64,000 nucleotides of DNA from JAWSVE01 sp033852115 (GTDB lineage Bacteria > Pseudomonadota > Gammaproteobacteria > Pseudomonadales > Cellvibrionaceae): assembly GCA_033852115.1 (NCBI GenBank), contig JAWSVE010000001.1, forward strand, positions 590,545 through 654,544, given 5' to 3'. The notes beneath the pieces are model-generated. The model was not told the origin of the DNA. It searched no databases and saw nothing but the letters and a program-made list of their open reading frames with translations. A program made the position numbers and the translations under genes. Positions 9,300 through 16,998 of the stretch are shown piece by piece; positions within the stretch are counted from its first letter, which is position 1; each line of letters opens with the position of its first letter.

Positions 9300-9354
9300 T
9301 CAATGATCTATAGGCTACCGATATATCCAGTTAGTCTTAGCGAGATATCGCGCT

Positions 9355-10404
9355 CTAATTCCACTCTGCCACTTCGTTCCGCAACGCAATACATTCCTTC
9401 AAAAAGGAAGAATTCCACCTCTTTGAAATTCCGGTATCCAGTGCATCAAGAAGCTGGTGCGACTCTAGAATATCAGCGTCAACAAGTTGTTTAATATATC
9501 GTGTACGCGAAACCATATCGTGACTTACAATCCAACGATAAGCCTCCTTCTTTCCTAAAGCCTCGATGAACTCGTGCTTTAGATGAGGATATCGCTCAAT
9601 AGCTCGCTCAGCTTGTTGGGCTAGAGCATGCCTCTCTGCTTCACTGTCTATTGGCTCGCAAGAGGCCAATATATACTCTGCCACGGTTTCTGCGTAATGC
9701 TTACCTTGATGAATCGTAATATAACCTAGTCGCTGCCACTCCAATGCAATAAAAAAATCTTGGGGGGTATTGGCTTTGCTGCCCCGCCATTTTTCGACGA
9801 TTTTTGTAGTTTCCTTTTCACCCCGCGATGAAAAGGCCTCCCATAATCTATCGGGGATTTGTTGTTCGATAGGAAATTTGTTATCTAAATGCTCTGTCGC
9901 GAAGTTAGCGAACTCCTTAATCATTTTTACACTATTGAGCGCATAATCTCTGATGATACCTATCTGATGTAGCGTAAGCTGAGTAGCCAAATCGTCATCC
10001 TTTAGACGCAAGCCTCTTTTCATCTGAGCATCCAACACTCGCTGATAAGTTGCCTCTCGCTCGTTCGCTGGGATGCTCACGACCCAGTCCACAAATTCAT
10101 CCGCACTGTCGAGTGGTATGTCGATGGTAGCTTCATTTGGTGATTCGAACGTTTCCAAGCCGCCGCCAAGATTGACTATTGTCATCAAAAACCCACTAGC
10201 TTCATTGTGGTCGTCGGTTTCTAATGCTATTTCCGCCAATTCCTTATTCAAAGTAACAATATCATTATGTTGCGCTTGGCGAAGCATTTCGCAAAACGTC
10301 TCACAAGACGCCAAGCTTTCACGAGAGTATTCGGCAAAGCTCGCATTCGCCAAGACTGATTCAAAGGCCTCGTCCAAATCTGGGGTGTCTTCAAAGTCAA
10401 ACAT
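9355..10404 (-). CDS. Hypothetical protein, helical, 349 aa
   Basis: A soluble, acidic and strongly helical protein with no signal peptide or membrane segment. No domain is recognised. Residues ~130-330 have the rhythm of short helical repeats (ALEWQRLGYI, AEYILASCE, QAERAIERYPH), perhaps TPR/HEAT-like. The start ATG at 10404 gives an acidic N-terminus (MFDFEDTPDLDEAFES). It stands alone between convergent and same-strand neighbours. Confidence 0.7.
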   Translation of the reverse strand: MFDFEDTPDLDEAFESVLANASFAEYSRESLASCETFCEMLRQAQHNDIVTLNKELAEIALETDDHNEASGFLMTIVNLGGGLETFESPNEATIDIPLDSADEFVDWVVSIPANEREATYQRVLDAQMKRGLRLKDDDLATQLTLHQIGIIRDYALNSVKMIKEFANFATEHLDNKFPIEQQIPDRLWEAFSSRGEKETTKIVEKWRGSKANTPQDFFIALEWQRLGYITIHQGKHYAETVAEYILASCEPIDSEAERHALAQQAERAIERYPHLKHEFIEALGKKEAYRWIVSHDMVSRTRYIKQLVDADILESHQLLDALDTGISKRWNSSFLKECIALRNEVAEWN

Positions 10405-10632
10405 GATATTTTCTCGGTTAAGAGGTTGCTAACATGGGAATAACCCTTTAGGCAGATACTAAATTCCACTTACTCTCATTTCAACTCACCTCGAGATCAC
10501 CAGCATGATGAATATATGTTGTCAGGTCTCAATTGCGCGATAAGCAGCAAGACTGTAAACCTACTACCCAACAAGCCAGTGCGATACGCGTTGGAGATTA
10601 CCCCGTTGAACCACACAGTAGAAGCACTAGAC

Positions 10633-10669
10633 CCAGAAACAAACAAGCCAGCTAATAAGCTGGCTTGTT
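10633..10669 (-). terminator. Terminator of the 10696-11847 gene
   Basis: Perfect 12-bp stem AACAAGCCAGCT/AGCTGGCTTGTT with a 4-base loop. Reading on the minus strand it is followed by TTTGTTTC. It lies 26 bp past the stop of the membrane protein gene. The rest of 10405-10695 shows no gene. Confidence 0.8.
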
Positions 10670-10695
10670 CACACGCTAACAATATGTCAATAAGT

Positions 10696-11847
10696 CTACA
10701 ACTGAAATCCTGCCGAATGCCGATGAATGGAGTCCCTACGCCATACAAAGCTTTCAATGTAGTAATGAAACAAGCCGACAATAAACATAACTTGCATCCA
10801 TATTTTCATATTGTACGGCAAACCGTTGGTTGCAGGCGGCGCATAAAATTCTCGAATAAAACACTCCGAATTAAAGGGCGCTGAAAATCCAAGTGCTGCA
10901 TCCAGCATATAGACTCCACACTCCACCCCGTTTGCCAATACAATCGCTAACGGAAAACATAAAAACATCGGCGCAATGGGCAGAAACTTGAGAAAGCGAT
11001 AAATACTATTGCGGTACTCATCTCGGTTGCGATTATCGTCATGCACACTGTAGATCATAAATGCGGTGACATCGTGAACAAACCTGGGGACCATGATGAC
11101 AAACATCGGATAGTCGAGCACTAAAAAGGCATAGGTTGCAACAAACATTGCAACGTTGCTTGCGAGGTACATCGTGCCTAACTTCGTCTGGGAACGGCTT
11201 AGCAACCATAGCCCAGCGGCTACCGTTAGGGCCGTTAATACAGATACGGCGATTAATGCTAGACCATAACCGCTGTAGCCGAAACCACTTACTTCGGAGA
11301 GCACTCGCTCTCCAAAAATCATAATGTACATGAGCGACGCAGATAAAACAGATAGCCAACGGAATGACTGAAAGATTCGGTCTCGTGCTGCCCTCATCAT
11401 CATCCAACCGATACCGTACTGTTGTGACAATACATGGTACATGGTGTACACGGTATAAAAAATGAAGAAACCTTGGAACATGAGATCAGATTGCCGTGGC
11501 GACAACAGCATGGGCGCAGCGACATTCACCAACACTACACCACCAACAATAACGAGAAGCCCTTTAGCGAGCTTTTTCCCGTAGAAGTTTAAATACTCTT
11601 GATCCGCCAATGTCACAACACTGGAAACAATATGAGGAAAGTTGAAAATGACCGCCCATATTAATAGATCGGTTGGAGTCGTCGGCAACCACAGGTCGCG
11701 TAACTGATTGTCGAAAATCGCATAGTCAAACAGTACGACAAACAATAAAACCGGAATAATTGAATAAAGCAGTAGCAGCGAATTCCCTTTCACCATCTTA
11801 GGCGCAGCTGTGTCTCCTTCAGCCGCAGCATAGGTGATAGCACTCAT
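10696..11847 (-). CDS. Polytopic membrane protein of unknown function
   Basis: 383 residues with about 9-11 hydrophobic segments. Conserved-looking polar residues are buried in membrane segments: FNFPHIVSS near 70, VPRFVHDVTAF near 264, and FHYYIESFVWRR near the C-terminus. The recurring His in hydrophobic context is typical of membrane enzymes or haem/metal-binding proteins, but I do not recognise the family. It occupies the place after rnhB where dnaE is found in many gammaproteobacteria. Confidence 0.75.
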   Translation of the reverse strand: MSAITYAAAEGDTAAPKMVKGNSLLLLYSIIPVLLFVVLFDYAIFDNQLRDLWLPTTPTDLLIWAVIFNFPHIVSSVVTLADQEYLNFYGKKLAKGLLVIVGGVVLVNVAAPMLLSPRQSDLMFQGFFIFYTVYTMYHVLSQQYGIGWMMMRAARDRIFQSFRWLSVLSASLMYIMIFGERVLSEVSGFGYSGYGLALIAVSVLTALTVAAGLWLLSRSQTKLGTMYLASNVAMFVATYAFLVLDYPMFVIMVPRFVHDVTAFMIYSVHDDNRNRDEYRNSIYRFLKFLPIAPMFLCFPLAIVLANGVECGVYMLDAALGFSAPFNSECFIREFYAPPATNGLPYNMKIWMQVMFIVGLFHYYIESFVWRRDSIHRHSAGFQL

Positions 11848-12088
11848 TATTTGACCAACCTTTAAAACAATCTTATTATATTTTTTTGTGCTTCATCGTT
11901 ATGAAAGCGCTGGCACAATACAAAACAATGGCAGCTATATGCAAGGCTCATTATTGGTTGCACTAGCGTTTTTGTGACCAAAGCATAAATTAGGCGACAC
12001 CTATTTGCGACCTCGCAGTCACTTCATCAAATAAGTTTGCGCTTTTTAGGAATTGAAACCAGAAGGAACCAGGGACAGTAATCGCAGT
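11848..12088. other. Intergenic, nothing recognised
   Basis: About 240 bp between the membrane protein gene and rnhB. It should contain the promoter of the minus-strand membrane protein gene; no confident box, hairpin or RNA was seen. Confidence 0.4.
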
Positions 12089-12715
12089 TTAGGTTTTGTC
12101 GATCACACCACGATCAAGTATTTTTCTAACGGGAGCGTAGCTTTTACGGTGCATCGGCAATACACCATAGTTATTGAGCGCCGCTAGATGCTGTTTTGAT
12201 GGGTACCCCTTATGTTGGGCAAAGCCATAGTTGGGGTGAAGCGCATCTAGAGCAACCATTTCTCGATCCCGAACGACTTTAGCGAGAATAGACGCCGCAC
12301 TTATCGCGGGAACTCGGCTATCCCCTTTAACGACAGCTTCTGCGGAATAATTCCATTTTGGAAGCTTATTACCATCAACTAATACATGCTCCGGCTGCAC
12401 ACGCAAACCTTCTACGGCTCTCTGCATAGCCAACAAACTGGCATGTAAAATATTTAGCTCGTCAATTTCCTCGACTGAGGCTCGAGCAACACAGAAACTC
12501 AATGCGTATTCTTGAATAATAGGGAAAAGTTTTTCACGCTTTTTTTCAGATAGTTTTTTCGAATCGTTTAGCTCTTCTATCGGCTTTCGCGGGTCGAGAA
12601 TCACGGCGGCGGCGACGACATCACCGGCGAGAGGCCCTCGACCGACTTCATCCACTCCGGCAACCAGTTCTCCGGTATAACAACTTACGAAAGGTTCCAA
12701 CTCAATGACTGGCAT
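12089..12715 (-). CDS. rnhB: Ribonuclease HII
   Basis: Cleaves RNA in RNA-DNA hybrids, including single ribonucleotides in DNA. 208 residues. The active-site pair D22-E23 is in GVDEVGRGPLAG, a further Asp is at 114 (LVDGNK), and the C-terminal GYPSKQH motif is present. The start overlaps the end of lpxB by 14 bases, so it is the last gene of the lpx operon. The usual downstream dnaE is absent here. Confidence 0.97.
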   Translation of the reverse strand: MPVIELEPFVSCYTGELVAGVDEVGRGPLAGDVVAAAVILDPRKPIEELNDSKKLSEKKREKLFPIIQEYALSFCVARASVEEIDELNILHASLLAMQRAVEGLRVQPEHVLVDGNKLPKWNYSAEAVVKGDSRVPAISAASILAKVVRDREMVALDALHPNYGFAQHKGYPSKQHLAALNNYGVLPMHRKSYAPVRKILDRGVIDKT

Positions 12716-13859
12716 TGATCAAACCTATGATAGCTGTCGCAGCTTTTTCATCAGCGTTTTGTTTTAAGGTTTTATGAATGGTTAGGAATTCACCTTGCAA
12801 TGCCGCTACTCGAGCGCTGTCCGCAAAGTAAGCCAGTACTTCCTTCGCTAACCCATCTGCTGTCACGGCATCCTGCAATAGCTCGGGCACCAACTCTTTT
12901 CCTGCGAGTATATTGGGTAGCGATATATAAGGTATTTTGAGCAGGCGAGAGAGAATGGCGTAGCTCAATGCCGGAAACCGATACGCAACAACCATAGGTT
13001 TTTTAAGCAACATAGCTTCAAGCGTCGTTGTACCCGATGCCATCACGACAACATCTGCAGCGCACATGACATCGTGAGACTGCCCTTGTAGGAGAGTGAC
13101 AGGTAACTCTGGATAGCTTTCTAGAGCTTGCTCTATTTGCTGGTAGCGCGCCGTCGTAGCAGCGGGAATAATAAAATGTACGTCAGGTAGTGTCGCCGCG
13201 ATTTGCTCCGCAGCGGAAAGAAAGTTTGCCGCTAATAATTTTACTTCACTACCTCGGCTACCGGGTAGGAGAGCAACCACCTTTTGCGCGGTTGTCACTT
13301 GTGCCAACCCAAGTCGGTCACGGGCCGCTAGCGTGTCTGGATCCAAATCCATCGTATCTGCAAGTGTGTGCCCCACAAAGCTCACGGGGATGTCGTGCTC
13401 GCGATAAAATTCGGCTTCGAAAGGAAAGAGCGTCAACATCAAATCCACGCATCGGGCAATTTTTTTTACTCGCCCCTGCCGCCATGCCCAGACCTGCGGG
13501 CTAACATAATGCACGGTTTTGATTCCCGCTTTACGAAGGTTTTTCTCTAAGCCTAAGTTAAATCCGGGTGAATCAATACCGATAAATGCAGCGGGTGGGT
13601 TATCAAGAAAATGATCTCTTACTTTTTTACGGATACCTAACAACTCTGGCAAGCGCTTTAGCGGCTCGACATAGCCCATCACCGCTAAGCGTTCTTGGTC
13701 AGCGAGACTTAGCATGCCTTCCGCCACCATTTTCGGGCCACCAATACCTTCAAACTGAACATCAGGAACGAGCTGCTTGATCGCCCGCATTAGACCCACA
13801 CCAAGGTTGTCTCCGGAGAGTTCACCCACTACCAGGCCAATGCGAACGGGAGAAGACAT
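12702..13859 (-). CDS. lpxB: Lipid-A-disaccharide synthase
   Basis: Membrane-associated glycosyltransferase (GT19) joining UDP-2,3-diacylglucosamine and lipid X into the lipid A disaccharide. 385 residues, normal length. Family motifs seen: GELSGDNLG near the N-terminus, YVSPQVWAW around residue 138, LPGSRGSE around 202, and SGTTTLEA around 278. It lies 6 bases after lpxA and overlaps rnhB. Confidence 0.98.
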   Translation of the reverse strand: MSSPVRIGLVVGELSGDNLGVGLMRAIKQLVPDVQFEGIGGPKMVAEGMLSLADQERLAVMGYVEPLKRLPELLGIRKKVRDHFLDNPPAAFIGIDSPGFNLGLEKNLRKAGIKTVHYVSPQVWAWRQGRVKKIARCVDLMLTLFPFEAEFYREHDIPVSFVGHTLADTMDLDPDTLAARDRLGLAQVTTAQKVVALLPGSRGSEVKLLAANFLSAAEQIAATLPDVHFIIPAATTARYQQIEQALESYPELPVTLLQGQSHDVMCAADVVVMASGTTTLEAMLLKKPMVVAYRFPALSYAILSRLLKIPYISLPNILAGKELVPELLQDAVTADGLAKEVLAYFADSARVAALQGEFLTIHKTLKQNADEKAATAIIGLINASH

Positions 13860-13865
13860 AAGCGA

Positions 13866-14636
13866 CTAGCGAACAATGCCGCGCGTTGAACTGCGCAATG
13901 AATCAATCAGTGCGTTAATTTCTGGGACGTCTGTTGCCATGTCTTGTAGCTGAAGGATTGCTTCTTCGAGGGTTAACCCTCGGCGGTACAAGATTTTATA
14001 GGCTTTATTAATGGCAGTAATGGACTCTTTGCTAAAGCCGCGTCGACGTAGGCCTTCGCTGTTAATGCTTTTTGCTTCAGCAGGATTGCCAGTAACAACA
14101 ACATAAGCAGGAATATCTTTGCCGACTGCGGTACCCATTCCGGTAAAACTGTGAGCACCGATTTTGCAAAACTGGTGGACCAAGGTATAGCCACTTAACA
14201 CCGCCCAATCACTCACAATGATATGACCCGCCAGCGCCGTATTATTCACCAAGACACAGTGATTACCTACCACACTGTCGTGACCAATGTGGACATAGGC
14301 CATAATCAGGTTATCGTTGCCAATGGTCGTTTCCGAGCGATCTTGCACAGTACCACGATGCAACGTTACGCCTTCACGAATGACGTTGTTGTCACCAATG
14401 ACCAAGCGGGTGTCTTCACCTTGGTATTTTTTGTCTGCGGGGTCTTCGCCGATACTGGAAAATTGAAAGATGTGATTGCCGCTACCAATGTGTGTAGGGC
14501 CTTTGATAATGACATGGGATTCGATGCGCGTGCCGGAGCCAATCTCAACATTGGGCCCTATAGTTGTCCAAGGGCCAACTTCGACATCATCTGCAAGTTT
14601 GGCCTTTGGATCTATGATAGCGGTTGGGTGAATCAA
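13866..14636 (-). CDS. lpxA: UDP-N-acetylglucosamine acyltransferase
   Basis: First step of lipid A synthesis: transfers a 3-hydroxyacyl chain from ACP to the 3-OH of UDP-GlcNAc. 256 residues, with hexapeptide repeats forming a left-handed beta helix from residue 1 to about 180, and a helical C-terminal domain. The catalytic His is in the segment AYVHIGHDSVVGN. It is operonic with lpxB; fabZ stands 110 bp upstream. Confidence 0.98.
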   Translation of the reverse strand: MIHPTAIIDPKAKLADDVEVGPWTTIGPNVEIGSGTRIESHVIIKGPTHIGSGNHIFQFSSIGEDPADKKYQGEDTRLVIGDNNVIREGVTLHRGTVQDRSETTIGNDNLIMAYVHIGHDSVVGNHCVLVNNTALAGHIIVSDWAVLSGYTLVHQFCKIGAHSFTGMGTAVGKDIPAYVVVTGNPAEAKSINSEGLRRRGFSKESITAINKAYKILYRRGLTLEEAILQLQDMATDVPEINALIDSLRSSTRGIVR

Positions 14637-14746
14637 AATGTTTCTCTCTACACGTCGTGGCTATCTTTTATTAAATAAATAACGCAGTAGTCATTCAGCG
14701 GATTTTGCCGTGTGATTTTTTACACTGCGCTAATCGCTGAAAATAA

Positions 14747-15202
14747 TTATTTTGTGACCTTGCGATCGGCACACAGGATAGTCCCTTTAGCCGCTAACTG
14801 GCCGTCGACAGAGGCTGTACATTCAAACTTCCAGATGCCACGCTTTTCCGATACGACTTTAGCTTCCAACATTAGTTGATCGCCCGGCACCACTTGTCGC
14901 TTAAAACGAACATCATCGGCACCCGCTAATACATACACCGAGCCATCTTCTGGAGTTTTGTCCAACGTTTTAAAACCCAAAATACCAGACGCCTGAGCCA
15001 TTGCTTCAACAATTAACACTCCCGGAAAGATAGGTGCCTGAGGGAAATGGCCGTTAAATACCTCTTCGTTCACAGAGATATTTTTATAACAAACAATCGA
15101 CTCACCTTTAACAAGGCTAACCACTCGGTCGACGAGTAAGAAGGGGTAACGATGAGGAAGATACTTGCGAATTTCCGTAACATCCATTTGCGAGTCTGAC
15201 AT
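14747..15202 (-). CDS. fabZ: 3-hydroxyacyl-ACP dehydratase FabZ
   Basis: Dehydrates 3-hydroxyacyl-ACP in fatty-acid elongation, competing with LpxA/LpxD for substrate. 151 residues, hot-dog fold. The catalytic His is in NGHFP and the Glu in IVEAMAQ. It is placed between lpxD and lpxA as in most gammaproteobacteria. Confidence 0.98.
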   Translation of the reverse strand: MSDSQMDVTEIRKYLPHRYPFLLVDRVVSLVKGESIVCYKNISVNEEVFNGHFPQAPIFPGVLIVEAMAQASGILGFKTLDKTPEDGSVYVLAGADDVRFKRQVVPGDQLMLEAKVVSEKRGIWKFECTASVDGQLAAKGTILCADRKVTK

Positions 15203-15346
15203 AGTAATCTCTTTACTTTGAACTAATAGGCAACGATATTAAAAAGTGTATATGGGGCAAGCTGTGATCTTGCCAAGCTTTAGCTGCAGCGGTGCTGGCA
15301 TGTTAGCGGCCGGTATTGTCCCACACAAATTGTGGATTGCACAGGC

Positions 15347-16381
15347 TCACTTTTTACTTTCTAACGCCCTAAGCCGTTGATAGATCTCATCTAATTGGCC
15401 AAACCGAACTGCGCTGCGACGCCACTGCTGTGACTCTGTTAAAGGCGTACCTGATGAGTAACTACCTGCAGACTTAATTGATTTGGTCACTAAACTCATC
15501 GCCGTTACAGTCACACCATTGGCAATGGTAATGTGGCCGACAATGCCGACACCACCGGCAATCATGCAACGCTCACCAATTTCAGCACTGCCAGCAATAG
15601 CCGTGCATCCAGCAATTACGGTCTGCGCGCCAATTTTAACCCCGTGCGCTATCTGCACCATGTTGTCGGTTTTGACTCCATGCTCGATAACCGTATCAGA
15701 CAGTGCACCTCTATCGACGCAGGTATTTGCCCCCAGCTCAACGTCATCACCAATCATCACACCAGCTAGGTGATGAATTTTCACCCAGCCACTGTCAGTT
15801 GGGGCAAAGCCAAAGCCGTCAGCGCCAATCACTACGCCTGAGTGGAAAACACACCGCTGACCAATACGGATGCCACCATAAACCGTCACATTGGCGTAGA
15901 GGTGACTGCTATCCCCTATAATCGTACCCTCACCGACAAAACAGCCAGCGCCAATACTAACGCCATCACCAAGCTGCGCTCCCGACTCAATGACCGCGTT
16001 TGCGCCAATCACAACGCCCTGCCCGATCTCTGCTGAATCGGCGACAACTGCACTAGGGTGAACACATGATGCCCCTGGTTTCGCTTCTGTTTCGACAACG
16101 CCTGCAAATAAAGCCGTTAGCTTGGCATAGGCCGCATAAGGATTAGGCACTGATAAACAGTTACCTGAGTAGTGTTGCACTTCGCGTGGATCAAGAATGA
16201 CAGCACCAGCCTGCGTAGAACTGAGGTACTTGCGATATTGAGGGTTGGCTAAAAAGCTAAGCTGACTCGAAGTCGCCTCTTGCAGCGTGGAGATGCCAGA
16301 AATTTGGAGGGTCCCGTCACCGATAAGCTTTGCACCGCTATATTCGGCCAGTTCGGTTAGGGTAAAGGTTCGATTATTCAT
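15347..16381 (-). CDS. lpxD: UDP-3-O-acylglucosamine N-acyltransferase
   Basis: Third step of lipid A synthesis, adding the N-linked 3-hydroxyacyl chain. From ATG 16381 it has 344 residues, starting MNNRTFTLTELAEYSGAKL, the usual uridine-binding N-terminal domain. A start 51 bases earlier is open but would add an unrelated leader that includes the skp-lpxD hairpin, so I reject it. Hexapeptide repeats run from about 110 to 300. The catalytic His is probably in the IAHGVKIG segment. Confidence 0.97.
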   Translation of the reverse strand: MNNRTFTLTELAEYSGAKLIGDGTLQISGISTLQEATSSQLSFLANPQYRKYLSSTQAGAVILDPREVQHYSGNCLSVPNPYAAYAKLTALFAGVVETEAKPGASCVHPSAVVADSAEIGQGVVIGANAVIESGAQLGDGVSIGAGCFVGEGTIIGDSSHLYANVTVYGGIRIGQRCVFHSGVVIGADGFGFAPTDSGWVKIHHLAGVMIGDDVELGANTCVDRGALSDTVIEHGVKTDNMVQIAHGVKIGAQTVIAGCTAIAGSAEIGERCMIAGGVGIVGHITIANGVTVTAMSLVTKSIKSAGSYSSGTPLTESQQWRRSAVRFGQLDEIYQRLRALESKK

Positions 16382-16406
16382 GCTGTAAACACCGCCAGGT
16401 GTACGT

Positions 16407-16426
16407 GGGCTGGGAAAACCCAGCCC
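16407..16426 (-). terminator. Hairpin between skp and lpxD
   Basis: Perfect 8-bp GC-rich stem GGGCTGGG/CCCAGCCC with an AAAA loop in the 53-bp gap between skp and lpxD. There is no T-run, so it is more likely a transcript-processing or 3'-stabilising hairpin or attenuator than a full terminator. Confidence 0.6.
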
Positions 16427-16434
16427 TAGCATAA

Positions 16435-16944
16435 TTACATTTTGTTAAGACGTTCAGTCAATTTTGCGGTGATATCAAATGATGTGTCCGCATGAATAAC
16501 AGCTTGCGGGCTCAACACGAGACCAATACCTTCTAATTTGATCAACTCTTTTAGCGCAGTATTTGGCTTCTCACCTAATTCACGCATGATGGTTTGTTGC
16601 ACAGCGACTTGCTCAGCCTGGAAGCGCTCAGCCAAGTGCTTACGCTCTGCAAGTTGAGTTTCTTGACGCTTAGCCATCTCTGCTTTTTTAGCATCGTCCC
16701 AAGTCAGGCCGTCTTTTTCGGCTTCCTCTGCAATTTTTTTCAGTTCGCTTTGCACACGCTCTAACTTAGCTCGCATCTCGACAATTTCTGCTGATTCGTT
16801 TAGCTCTTTGAATTTATTGAGAGCAAACTCAGTACGCATAATTGCACCTTGAGCGTCTAATACGGCGATGCGACCTTCTGCAAAGCTCAGAGCGCTAACC
16901 ATACAGCAGCTCGCTGCGACCAATCCGATAAGTAACTTTTTCAC
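16435..16944 (-). CDS. skp: Periplasmic chaperone Skp/OmpH
   Basis: Holds unfolded outer-membrane proteins on the way to BamA. A GTG at 16944 with GGAG 9 bases upstream gives a clean signal peptide (KKLLIGLVAASCC...SFAEG) followed by a ~100-residue coiled-coil region, the tentacles of the jellyfish-shaped trimer. An upstream TTG at 16974 is open but has no ribosome site. 169 residues. It sits between bamA and lpxD, as is normal. Confidence 0.95.
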   Translation of the reverse strand: MKKLLIGLVAASCCMVSALSFAEGRIAVLDAQGAIMRTEFALNKFKELNESAEIVEMRAKLERVQSELKKIAEEAEKDGLTWDDAKKAEMAKRQETQLAERKHLAERFQAEQVAVQQTIMRELGEKPNTALKELIKLEGIGLVLSPQAVIHADTSFDITAKLTERLNKM

Positions 16945-16998
16945 GACAATCAACTCCAGTTTATTTGTTATCAATTTAATTTAGTTTATTCGGCTCAC

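Noticed and set aside
16382..16432. Longer LpxD N-terminus starting at 16432
   Set aside because: It would translate the skp-lpxD hairpin and add residues absent from LpxD proteins.
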